From assembly GCF_004834005.1 (NCBI RefSeq), contig NZ_STFF01000004.1:372001-436000 (forward strand): DNA of 64,000 bases. The letters are read 5' to 3'. The position numbers were made by a program, and so were the translations under genes. A model generated the notes under the pieces. That model worked only from the letters and a program-made list of their open reading frames with translations. It was not told the DNA's origin and ran no database searches. Source of the DNA: Niastella caeni (GTDB taxonomy: Bacteria; Bacteroidota; Bacteroidia; Chitinophagales; Chitinophagaceae). This document shows positions 16,604-24,625 of this stretch, in pieces. Each line of letters starts with the position of its first letter. Position 1 is the stretch's first letter.

Positions 16604-16629
16604 AATTACCTAAACAGTTTTAGGTAATT
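16604..16629. promoter_or_regulatory. 11-bp perfect palindrome between the propeller gene and rluF
   Basis: AATTACCTAAA (16604-16614) and TTTAGGTAATT (16619-16629) are exact reverse complements around a CAGT loop. It sits in the shared upstream region of two diverging genes and has no adjoining T-tract, so an operator or an RNA hairpin is more likely than a terminator. Confidence 0.5.
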
Positions 16630-16708
16630 ATAAAAATCCGCTTTTTTATTTCCAATTACCGACTTTTGCACATGGAAAGCTCTTGCCGACCACTCAAAAA
16701 TTACATCT

Positions 16709-17761
16709 TTGGACAATTCGATCAGTTTAAACAAGTTTATTAGCGATACCGGCTATTGTTCCCGCCGGGAAGCAGACAAACTCATCACCTCTGGCCGGGT
16801 ATTCTTAAACGACCGCCCAGCCGTTCTGGGCAACCGTTACAAGCCCGGTGACACCGTTGAAGTGGATGGCAGCCTCATCACTGCCGCCAAAAAAGAAAAA
16901 CGCGTATACCTGGCGCTAAACAAGCCGCCGGGCATCACCACCACCACCGAATTACACATCAAAGACAATATCATCAGTTTCGTGGGCTACCCGAAAAGGA
17001 TCTTCCCCATTGGCCGCCTCGATAAAGACTCTGAAGGCCTCATCTTCCTCACCAACGATGGCGACATCATCAATAAGATCCTGAGAGCCGGCAACAACCA
17101 CGAAAAAGAATATATCGTACGGGTCAATAAGCCCATAGATCATGCTTTCGTACAACAGATGTCGCAGGGCGTACCCATTCTCGATACCCGCACGTTGCCC
17201 TGTAAAGTGCAGATGATGGGCCGCCAAACCTTCCGCATTACGCTTACGCAAGGCCTCAACCGCCAGATCAGGCGCATGTGCGAATACCTCGGCTATGCGG
17301 TAGTTGGTTTGCAACGTGTTCGCATCATGAACATCCGGCTCGACAAACTGGCCCTGGGTAAATGGCGTTACCTCAGTGATGCTGAAGTATCGATGTTGAT
17401 GGAAAGTGTAGCCGACTCAACCAAAACCGAAAGCAAATCGGCCGCTCGCAGGAAGAAAGCTGCTGCGCAAACTCCGCCTCATTCAAACTCCGGCTTTACC
17501 CCAAAAGACAAAGCGCCGGCCAATAAGCATAACGCCACAAAGCCCGCAGCTAAAAAAGGTAAACCTCAAACAGGTAAACCGGCAGAGAAGTCCTGGAAGA
17601 GCGAAAATGCTGTTTCAAGATCTACACAGGACCGGCAGGGAAAGAACGCCCGCCCAAATAAAAATATGGGTAAAGAAAAGAAAAACCACGAGGGTAGAAA
17701 GGAAAAGCGTTCAGGCGCAGAAGGTTCTTTTAAAAATTACCGAAGCAAAGGACGTCGGTAA
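16709..17761 (+). CDS. rluF: 23S rRNA pseudouridine synthase RluF with long basic tail
   Basis: 350 residues. An S4 RNA-binding domain (about 6-65, SLNKFISDTGYCSRREADKL) precedes a RsuA/RluB/E/F-family catalytic domain with Asp105 in the GRLDKDSEGL motif, the residue that attacks the uridine. RluF modifies the U2604 region of 23S rRNA. Residues from about 235 to the end form a low-complexity Lys/Arg/Ala/Asn tail, which is common in Bacteroidota homologues and probably helps RNA binding. The start is TTG at 16709: no in-frame ATG lies upstream within the intergenic space, and the S4 domain begins only six residues later. Confidence 0.9.
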   Translation: MDNSISLNKFISDTGYCSRREADKLITSGRVFLNDRPAVLGNRYKPGDTVEVDGSLITAAKKEKRVYLALNKPPGITTTTELHIKDNIISFVGYPKRIFPIGRLDKDSEGLIFLTNDGDIINKILRAGNNHEKEYIVRVNKPIDHAFVQQMSQGVPILDTRTLPCKVQMMGRQTFRITLTQGLNRQIRRMCEYLGYAVVGLQRVRIMNIRLDKLALGKWRYLSDAEVSMLMESVADSTKTESKSAARRKKAAAQTPPHSNSGFTPKDKAPANKHNATKPAAKKGKPQTGKPAEKSWKSENAVSRSTQDRQGKNARPNKNMGKEKKNHEGRKEKRSGAEGSFKNYRSKGRR

Positions 17762-17797
17762 TGTTTTAAGCCTGCTAAATAAACAATGCAGCAGGCG

Positions 17798-18418
17798 CTA
17801 ATTCGGATGGATGGTACAAAACATCTCAAAATTGCCATCGATCGGGGTTGTTTTTCCTACAACGTAATAATCATAACCGCCCTGCTGCCGTTCTACATGG
17901 GCCAGACTGCCATTAAACTGCCCTTTGATCCTTTTGGTCTTAAATGGATTACCCAATTGTTGTTCATCAGTTATTGAAGTAATAACTAACGTTAACGGTT
18001 TAAGCCCAAGCCTGGGTGCATAATAGGCGACCCGGGACAAGTTTACCGGTGGCGGTGGGTTTTTAGGATAAGGTCCATACAGTGCTATCTGGTTATTGTC
18101 AGGTACTTTTTCATCATCGCATTCAGAGGCAGATTTACAATCGTATACCTGGTAAGATCCAGGTTTTAGGTCCTGCATATAAGCTGAGATGGTAAACTGA
18201 ATGTCGTCTTTTTCACTTAGATAACTTAACATAAAGTGAGAATTGGTGTAAGCTGTGGTAATAAGAGGTGCCGGGTCAAGCGTTTTTTTAATTCCATCAG
18301 CCATCAGTTCTATCTTCTGGTCGCCATTTGATCGATTCTCTTTTGTTGTCGATTCTTTGCAACTTAAAAATGATAAGGTCAATAACAGAAATAACGATCT
18401 GTCGAATATTTTTTTCAT
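17798..18418 (-). CDS. Putative lipoprotein, unknown function
   Basis: 206 residues. The N-terminus MKKIFDRSLFLLLTLSFLSCKES is a type II signal with a lipobox ending at Cys20, so it is likely membrane anchored. The mature part has a Cys pair (YDCKSASEC) and a proline stretch (YPKNPPPPVNLS). I do not recognise a family. It is convergent with rluF, with 36 bp between stops. Confidence 0.65.
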   Translation of the reverse strand: MKKIFDRSLFLLLTLSFLSCKESTTKENRSNGDQKIELMADGIKKTLDPAPLITTAYTNSHFMLSYLSEKDDIQFTISAYMQDLKPGSYQVYDCKSASECDDEKVPDNNQIALYGPYPKNPPPPVNLSRVAYYAPRLGLKPLTLVITSITDEQQLGNPFKTKRIKGQFNGSLAHVERQQGGYDYYVVGKTTPIDGNFEMFCTIHPN

Positions 18419-18492
18419 TCAGTAAATTTTACAAATCCTGTAGTTTATAATTTTAATATTCTATTACGGAGTCCTTCAATTTTTCACCTGGA

Positions 18493-19383
18493 TTATGGCT
18501 GTAGTTTGGCCATAGCCCTAACCGGAAATGTGCCTACTCCTTTAAATTTGGGTGGTATAGCGCTGAATGTGAATCCTTCATCAGGTAACAACTGTAAATT
18601 ACAAAGATGTTCAACTATCAATATTTCGGCTCCCAATAATATTGTATGAACGGGCCGGTCTTTACCTGTCGTGCAGTCGATATTGTGAGAATCTATGCCT
18701 GCCAGCTTCACATTGCAATTTCTTAAATATTCTGCCGCAGTTTTTGTCAGGTAAGGATGGCCTTCATAATACCTTTCGGTATTCCAATTTACATCCCAAC
18801 CCGTATGAATCAAAACAGCCCGGTCCCTGATCTCGTGATTTCTCAGGTGTTCTTCTGTAATAGCCAATGTGTCGCTGTAGGGTACCCGAATCACGATGCC
18901 TTCAAGATCGGTGAAGCATTCTAAATTGATTTCCGAAAGATCTTTTCCATTTTCAAATCTATGAAACGGACAGTCGATATAAGTTCCGGTGTTTGTCACC
19001 ATTTCAATTTTCCCTATCTGAAACGTTGTTCCTTCCTCATAAAATTTTCGTGAGTCTTCCCTACTCAAATAATCACAAATTATAGGCGCCGGCAAGCCTT
19101 TGTAGGTTATAAGCCCGTTCTCAATAGTATGGCTTAGGTCGATTGTCATTTTCTTTCCATGCGATTCATTGATCGGTTTCCGTTTATGTTTTTCATTGAA
19201 GATTACTTTATTTAATATTTTAGTTTCTCCCACCATTAGAAGCCTTAGGTCCGCTACGATATAATCTGCAAGCTCCTTGTCCGAAATTTCCTCGCCGGAG
19301 ATGTCCAGACGGAAATCATTTCCTTTAATGCTTCCCCCGTTGGTAAAATAAATTTCAAAGTCAAATTTCACTCGTTTATCCAT
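18493..19383 (-). CDS. Cyclase-family (kynurenine-formamidase-like) protein with an extra N-terminal domain
   Basis: 296 residues in two parts. Residues 1-70 form a small alpha/beta domain (FDFEIYFTNGGSIKGNDFRL, then a helix and VGETKILNKVIF) that I do not recognise. Residues 78-296 are the cyclase/metal-dependent hydrolase fold (MTIDLSHTIENG start, VLIHTGWD, AGIDSHNID, VEHLCNLQLLP). The usual HxGTHxDxPxH metal motif is altered to NTGTYIDCPFH at 131-141: Asn131 and Tyr135 replace the first two His, while Asp137 and His141 remain. The metal site or the reaction may therefore differ from kynurenine formamidase. Confidence 0.82.
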   Translation of the reverse strand: MDKRVKFDFEIYFTNGGSIKGNDFRLDISGEEISDKELADYIVADLRLLMVGETKILNKVIFNEKHKRKPINESHGKKMTIDLSHTIENGLITYKGLPAPIICDYLSREDSRKFYEEGTTFQIGKIEMVTNTGTYIDCPFHRFENGKDLSEINLECFTDLEGIVIRVPYSDTLAITEEHLRNHEIRDRAVLIHTGWDVNWNTERYYEGHPYLTKTAAEYLRNCNVKLAGIDSHNIDCTTGKDRPVHTILLGAEILIVEHLCNLQLLPDEGFTFSAIPPKFKGVGTFPVRAMAKLQP

Positions 19384-19453
19384 ACTGATGTTTTAAGGTG
19401 AGGAGCCAACAATGGGTTATTGAAGTATCGATTGTCTTTAGCGAAGATAAATT

Positions 19454-19493
19454 AAAAAAGCCTTGAAAATCCTGGAAGACCTTCATGGCTTTT
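19454..19493 (-). terminator. Terminator of the first paralogue
   Basis: AAAAGCC (19456-19462) and GGCTTTT (19487-19493) pair; read on the minus strand the stem is followed by a T-run (complement of the A-tract at 19454-19459). It ends the transcript of the gene at 19618-20742. Confidence 0.65.
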
Positions 19494-19617
19494 GGGTATT
19501 AAAATCCCTCCTGCATGAAATAAATATTATGCTGTTGGCATTTTAAACGACCAACCATCTAAAACTAACTGTTGTACTGCTTCAAATAGCTTTACATACA
19601 AATTGCTTGTTTGGGTA

Positions 19618-20742
19618 TTAACCGCCTCCCAGGTATTGACCTATTCTAAAAACGTTGTTCCCCAGTAACACAGGGTTGCCAGGGTTAGATTGACACTTAA
19701 TTGTCATTCTTCCCGATTCAAAAGAAATATCGTTTGTTATAACAGAAGGTATTTGCTGACAATAAATTGGCCAGTAACCCATCTCAACCTGTGATTTGAT
19801 CGCCAATTGCTCTTCGCTGCTGAAATCAGCATCGGAAGTAAGGCTAAGCGATATCCCATCTACGGCAAGAACAGACCCTATCGCATATTTCAGGGCGCCA
19901 TCAGTGCCAAAATAGGTATCCCACCCGGTGTTGGAATTCCATGGGGGAACCGATTTTGATGCCAGTGCCAAATGAAGCAGCCCCGAATTATACCAGGCGC
20001 CTGGTGTAACAGGTATAACAGAAAAATGGTCAAATGTGGCAGAAATTGAAATAGCGCTTTGCGCAAATTTTTTATTAATGAGGAACCCGCACCAGCTTCC
20101 GGTCCATATTCCAAAAAAATCAGGATCGATACCGGCTACCCAGGACTTTGATACATCGGGATTGCCATTCATTGAATCAAATGAAAAATCAGCCGATGGA
20201 GATGCCTTTAGCGTGTTCGTTAAATCTGAAAATGTTGGTGAATAATCAGGTGCTTTCGCATTGAGTCCCTGATAAGGAGCTAATGCCGCCTGCCCGCTCT
20301 TAATAAGCACCTGGCAGGAAAGATCAGTGCGGCCAATATTTGCAACCGAGGGCGCATTAATAACAGCCCATTGAAACCAAACAGAAGGTAATGTGTTTTC
20401 GGGTGGTGGTTGGGGTAAACCCTTCACATAGCTATTCCATTTTGCATAGGTAGCCTTACCAATATCTTTTTCAAATGAACTTTCGGGAAATTGCAGTTGA
20501 TTTACTATTGCTGCGTATTGACCGAAAAAAGTTGGCTGATCGTAATACCAATGATTGTATTTTAAAGTTTTTGGTGGAACCAGATTAAAATACGAGCAAA
20601 GACCTTCATCATTTGCCGGAATTGAAACCGGTTGTGACAGTTGAAAATTATTGATCGACAAATGCAGACTATCACATAATTGGTTGTACCAGGCATCCAT
20701 AATTCCTGTAAAGCTATCACAGGAAAGGTTTTTGATGGTCAT
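19618..20742 (-). CDS. Unknown protein, paralogue 1 of a tandem pair (374 aa)
   Basis: Not recognised. It shares the whole length with the next gene upstream (20905-22134): an N-terminal WYNQ helix, a W-(x)-SYVKGLPQPPP motif, APSVANIGRTD, a SFDSMNGNPDVSKSW segment, FFGIWTGSW, TPGAWYNSG, a WDTYFGTDG motif and a GMTI-type strand near the C-terminus. There is no signal peptide or membrane helix, so the product appears to be cytoplasmic or exported by an unrecognised route. The glycine- and tryptophan-rich beta pattern suggests a mainly beta fold. It carries its own terminator, and 162 bp including another terminator separates it from the paralogue, so the two are probably separate units. Confidence 0.72.
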   Translation of the reverse strand: MTIKNLSCDSFTGIMDAWYNQLCDSLHLSINNFQLSQPVSIPANDEGLCSYFNLVPPKTLKYNHWYYDQPTFFGQYAAIVNQLQFPESSFEKDIGKATYAKWNSYVKGLPQPPPENTLPSVWFQWAVINAPSVANIGRTDLSCQVLIKSGQAALAPYQGLNAKAPDYSPTFSDLTNTLKASPSADFSFDSMNGNPDVSKSWVAGIDPDFFGIWTGSWCGFLINKKFAQSAISISATFDHFSVIPVTPGAWYNSGLLHLALASKSVPPWNSNTGWDTYFGTDGALKYAIGSVLAVDGISLSLTSDADFSSEEQLAIKSQVEMGYWPIYCQQIPSVITNDISFESGRMTIKCQSNPGNPVLLGNNVFRIGQYLGGG

Positions 20743-20797
20743 AATAAAATGCTTTTATAAATAAGCGCTGGTCTGAGAAGATGGTAATGTATAAGTA

Positions 20798-20845
20798 GAA
20801 AAAGAAGAGGCTGTTACCTGTTTTGGGTGTTGCCTCTTCTTTTTC
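20798..20845 (-). terminator. Strong 14-bp terminator of the second paralogue
   Basis: GAAAAAGAAGAGGC (20798-20811) and GCCTCTTCTTTTTC (20832-20845) are perfect complements with a 20-base loop. Tracts of A and T flank the GC-richer core in both directions. It lies between the two paralogous genes. Confidence 0.85.
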
Positions 20846-20904
20846 ATACAATTGAAGAACATGTTTGAAGTTAAACTTCCCTCCTGTTTCTTCACCTTTA
20901 TTCT

Positions 20905-22134
20905 TTATGATGCGAACTCTTCAGCTAATTCTGGCTTTGGCGCTTTGTAACTCTTCGCAGAAGTATACAAAGAAACGGCCGGAGCGGCTGAATGTCCTGC
21001 AAATTGTGATATAGGAAGCACATTTACACCAAGTACAACAGGCACGCCTGGTATACTTGTAGTGGTAATGGTCATATGTCCCTGTTCATCAAAGGTCACC
21101 GTATTGGTTGATGAGCTGCCGCCGCCAGCGGAATAGAATGGCCAGAAACCTGCGTGCCCGCTGGAAGTAATGGTTTGCTGATCCAATGTGGAATAAGTAG
21201 CGTCGGAAGTTACTGTAATAGTCATGCCAGACCCAATGACGAGGTTAGATGCAAAGCGTTGCATGTTTCCGTTACTTCCGAAGGTATTATCCCAGTTGAT
21301 AGAGGACTGGCCGCTCCATGGGTTACCGGTTTTGTTGGCATAAGCCAGTCCCATGGCAGATGAATAATACCACATACCAGGTGTATTGGCATACGTCAAC
21401 ACGTGTGTAAACGATGCATTAACCGTTACATGGCTGGAAGCAAATTGCTGGCTGATAGCAGATGTTGTAGTGCTTCCGCCCCACAAACCAAAAAAGCCCG
21501 AATTAGAACCTTTTGTCCAGGAAGCGCTTACGTTTGAATTCATGGTGCTGCTATCGAAACTAAACTGTCTTGTGTTGCCGGAAATCAGTTGATTAACCAT
21601 ATCGTTGTAGTTAAGCGACCAGTTGAAAGGAAGCGGAAGCCCGTTTGCATCTGTGTAAATTAATGTCAGTTCATTTTGAGCAGTAGCAATGGGGTCTAAT
21701 AAGATCGCTGCATAATCTGAAGACCCGATATTGGCAACGTTTGGTGCATAGATCATGGCCCAGGTCCTGAATAAAGTAGGCAGCTGGTTCATGGTTGGCG
21801 GCGTAGCCAGGCTCAAAATATAATTTTGCCATTTTTTATAATTGGCAGCTCCTATATCTCCTTCCACATTAACGTTCCTTGAAGGAACCAAAGCAGACAT
21901 TAATGCTCTGTAGTTGTTATAGAATTGATTACCACCACTGGCCATAAACTGCTGCGTTAGCGATAATGGGGGGAGATTGTTGTAATAAGCCCAGAACGTT
22001 GAATTGGCTGCCGCTCCGCTTGCGATTGGTGGCGCCGGCTGAATGATCTGAAACGTATTCGGGCTTTGTCCCATTCCTTGCAGAAAACCATTATACCAGC
22101 CATTTTGCAGATCTAAAAACGTGCTCATACCCAA
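20905..22134 (-). CDS. Unknown protein, paralogue 2 of a tandem pair (409 aa)
   Basis: Not recognised. It aligns with the 374-aa neighbour from end to end: WYNGFLQGMGQSPNTFQI, IGAANYKKWQNYILSLATPP, WAMIYAPNVANIGSSD, QFSFDSSTMNSNVSASW, GFFGLWGGS, TPGMWYYSSAM, WDNTFGSNGN and GHMTITTTSIPGVPVVLGVNV. It has a 30-residue C-terminal extension rich in Ser, Ala and Lys that the neighbour lacks. No signal peptide. The pair is evidently a local duplication, with divergence high enough to be old. Preceded by a 556-bp gap that should hold its promoter and followed by a perfect 14-bp terminator. Confidence 0.72.
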   Translation of the reverse strand: MGMSTFLDLQNGWYNGFLQGMGQSPNTFQIIQPAPPIASGAAANSTFWAYYNNLPPLSLTQQFMASGGNQFYNNYRALMSALVPSRNVNVEGDIGAANYKKWQNYILSLATPPTMNQLPTLFRTWAMIYAPNVANIGSSDYAAILLDPIATAQNELTLIYTDANGLPLPFNWSLNYNDMVNQLISGNTRQFSFDSSTMNSNVSASWTKGSNSGFFGLWGGSTTTSAISQQFASSHVTVNASFTHVLTYANTPGMWYYSSAMGLAYANKTGNPWSGQSSINWDNTFGSNGNMQRFASNLVIGSGMTITVTSDATYSTLDQQTITSSGHAGFWPFYSAGGGSSSTNTVTFDEQGHMTITTTSIPGVPVVLGVNVLPISQFAGHSAAPAVSLYTSAKSYKAPKPELAEEFAS

Positions 22135-22564
22135 TTGTTTTTAAGTTACCCCTACTCGTAAGGCTTTTCGGGATTTGCCCCCGCTGAAAATTATCTGCAG
22201 CAGGACAGATTAAGTGGGATCTGAACTCCACTTTTAAAAAAATTATGGTATCGTATTATTACATTATTCCATTGTCGTTACCTGAATAGTATACGACTTA
22301 ATAAAATGCACTCTTTCCAAATACAAATTGTACAATAGATGGGATGTAGAACCTGACTACTAATGCAGTTAGCCTTTTAAGATAAAATATTCAGTTATAG
22401 ATGTTCGTGATTAACTGGAGCTCAAACCAGGCAGGTAAATTGATAATATCAACTGTTTAAGAATTCTTAGGAGTTTCAAGATAGGGAAATAATTTCATAT
22501 ATAATACTCCGTTATCGTTAGTAAAATAAAAAAAGGTGTTTTCACGGTATGGGGTAAGTTGTAT

Positions 22565-22592
22565 AAAAAAGCAACCCCGATTCAGTCGGGAT
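22565..22592 (-). terminator. Terminator downstream of the T9SS cargo gene
   Basis: CCCGA (22576-22580) and TCGGG (22586-22590) form a short stem; on the minus strand six T residues (complement of 22565-22570) follow after GTTGC. Confidence 0.55.
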
Positions 22593-22625
22593 GACTTCTT
22601 TCATTTCACCTTTCGTGCAAATAGA

Positions 22626-22662
22626 AGAGGGCGCTTATCTCTTACCGAGTTAAGCGCCCTCT
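22626..22662 (-). terminator. 12-bp hairpin directly after the T9SS cargo gene
   Basis: AGAGGGCGCTTA (22626-22637) and TAAGCGCCCTCT (22651-22662) are perfect complements with a 13-base loop, 28 bp beyond the stop codon. The T-tract is weak, so it may act with the second hairpin at 22565-22592. Confidence 0.65.
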
Positions 22663-22690
22663 CCCTCTATATTAGAGCGATGTCCCGTTT

Positions 22691-23746
22691 TTATTTGTTT
22701 AACACCATCTTTTTGGTCTCCACTGTTTTTCCGTCAACCACCAGGCTGTAGAAATAAACGCCCGAAGCCAGTTCGCCCCCATCGAGCACTACGTTACCGT
22801 TCTGCGCTGTTATGTTATAGTTTTTAACCACTTTGCCATTCGCGTCTTTAACAGTCATGAAGGCTGATTGAAAAGAAGACGGCAGCGCATATTTTATGGT
22901 AGTACTGCTTGTGAACGGGTTGGGTGAATTTTGTATTAACAGTTTCTCCTCAGCAGTCGCTATCCGAACATATCCCTGTTTCAAAGCGGTGATCATGGAC
23001 TTTAGTTCTGCTACTTCAGTTCTTAATTTTTCCACCTCGGGATCAGGATTGGAAGCGGTTCTACCTGTTGAAGCGCCGCGATAAACATTGCCGGCGTTGT
23101 CGATTACCAGAACATTACCGGTACCGGATGGAAGATTCTGAAGCCTTACAGTGCCATTAGTATGAAAGTTTGCTGTTGGCACAGCTCCTGTACCGATAGC
23201 GTCATTGCCTGGCAGATTAATACCAACCCGGTCTTGCGGACTTACAACGATCATTCTTTTGCGGATAGTACCATTGCCAAATGTGGGTGGAACGCTGTGA
23301 TTGGTAATAAAAAAACAGGTATCCTGTCCTATGCCCATATCGTACCAGTTTACACCTCCATTGGCGACAGAGGGGCCCTGGTTTAACCTGATCAGCCGTC
23401 CCATGGTTCTGCCAGCGCTATTTCCCCAGGTTTGAGACTGGATATTTCCTGTAATGATAAGCGGTAGCAAGGTATCTACTATATCCCTGCTTGCAATAGC
23501 GATATAACCGGGCAGGCTACTCGTACCGGCCTCCAGTCCGCCATATTTACCCGTTGTAATGGCAATGCGCCGCTGATTATTGGTCCTGAATATTAAGGCA
23601 TTATTATCTGTAGTGCCTAAAAAATTTGATGATGAATTGGTGCCTGCATTACCTGTTAACGACCAGCTTTGTGCAAAAAGCGAACCGGTGCTGGTCATTG
23701 CAAGACCGAGACTTAAACATGCGGTAAAAATTGTAGTTTTTTTCAT
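22691..23746 (-). CDS. Secreted T9SS cargo protein, unknown function
   Basis: 351 residues. Signal peptide 1-25 (ending SLFAQ), then a repetitive N-rich beta region (about 30-215), a short coiled coil (VEKLRTEVAELKSMITALKQ, about 230-250) and a type A T9SS sorting domain (about 262-351, NSPNPFTSSTTIKY to TKKMVLNK). The coiled coil before the sorting domain is a pattern seen in phage-tail-like or adhesin-type bacteroidotal surface proteins. No catalytic motif is visible; its role is unknown. The LytTR regulator and propeller kinase lie just upstream on the same strand and could regulate it. Confidence 0.82.
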   Translation of the reverse strand: MKKTTIFTACLSLGLAMTSTGSLFAQSWSLTGNAGTNSSSNFLGTTDNNALIFRTNNQRRIAITTGKYGGLEAGTSSLPGYIAIASRDIVDTLLPLIITGNIQSQTWGNSAGRTMGRLIRLNQGPSVANGGVNWYDMGIGQDTCFFITNHSVPPTFGNGTIRKRMIVVSPQDRVGINLPGNDAIGTGAVPTANFHTNGTVRLQNLPSGTGNVLVIDNAGNVYRGASTGRTASNPDPEVEKLRTEVAELKSMITALKQGYVRIATAEEKLLIQNSPNPFTSSTTIKYALPSSFQSAFMTVKDANGKVVKNYNITAQNGNVVLDGGELASGVYFYSLVVDGKTVETKKMVLNK

Positions 23747-23882
23747 GAAGTGTGGTTTAATAGTTTATAATTATAATTACTTCATGAAAATAGCAACATG
23801 CACTAACCGTATAAACAGAAAAGTAACAGGTGCGCGCTTATGCACAATAACTGCTGCGTTTTGGCCAATAACTGCAACCTGG

Positions 23883-24623
23883 CTAATGCCCCAGGCGGCC
23901 GAGAAATTCATCCCGTTTGCGTTGTGATACTTCAATGGTTTGACCGTTGATCAATTCAATATATCCTCCTTTTCCCCTATAATATTTTTTTATATAATTG
24001 AGGTTAACCAGGTAAGAATGATGCACCCTGCAAAAAACATCCGCCGGCAGCATTTCTTCAAATTCTTTGAGCGTACCTGCTGTTGTAAGGCTTTTATCTT
24101 TTACAAAGTCAACCTGTGTGCAGGCGCCTTTTGCCTTGCAGCAGACTATATCGGCAATAGGATAAAAGGTTAATCCATCAGCGGTTGATAATGCTATTTT
24201 AGAAAAAGTATAACCAGGTAACTGGTTATGGAAAAAATCCGGCTTGCGGTTGGTATTCTTTTCCCGGATGCGTGTAACCGCTTTCTCTACGGCAATAGTA
24301 AGGTCATCGATATCTATTGGCTTTAACAGGTAATCAAGGGCGCTGTATTTGAAAGCCTGAAAGGCATAGGTTTCATAAGCTGTTACAAAAATGGTCTCAA
24401 AGTTTATAGGAAGCAACTGGTTTAAAAGGCCAAAAGCATTCGTTTCTGGCATTTCAATATCCATGAATACCAGGTGGGGCTGGGTTTTTCTGATCACCTG
24501 TATCGCCTCTGTTGCGTTTGTCGCTTCTGCCTTAACAGTTACATGGGGACAATACTGATTCAGCAATTCTTTTAGAATGGTAATATTTTTAGGCTCGTCG
24601 TCTATAATGTTACATTGTATCAT
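23883..24623 (-). CDS. LytTR-type response regulator
   Basis: 246 residues. The receiver domain (about 1-115) has acidic residues in IIDDEP and phosphoacceptor Asp55 in LVFMDIEMPE. The C-terminal LytTR DNA-binding domain (about 150-245) includes YLVNLNYIKKYYRGKGGYIEL. It starts 2 bp after the stop of the large sensor kinase gene, so the two form a co-transcribed pair. Confidence 0.93.
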   Translation of the reverse strand: MIQCNIIDDEPKNITILKELLNQYCPHVTVKAEATNATEAIQVIRKTQPHLVFMDIEMPETNAFGLLNQLLPINFETIFVTAYETYAFQAFKYSALDYLLKPIDIDDLTIAVEKAVTRIREKNTNRKPDFFHNQLPGYTFSKIALSTADGLTFYPIADIVCCKAKGACTQVDFVKDKSLTTAGTLKEFEEMLPADVFCRVHHSYLVNLNYIKKYYRGKGGYIELINGQTIEVSQRKRDEFLGRLGH

Positions 24624-24625
24624 AA

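Larger units (their letters stand above)
22135..22690. other. 556-bp intergenic stretch with two hairpins
   Basis: No ORF of substance. The part near 22134 must contain the promoter of the 409-aa gene. The part near 22690 carries two hairpins (22565-22592 and 22626-22662) that lie after the T9SS cargo gene. The middle, 22200-22560, is AT-rich and I see nothing else in it. Confidence 0.6.
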
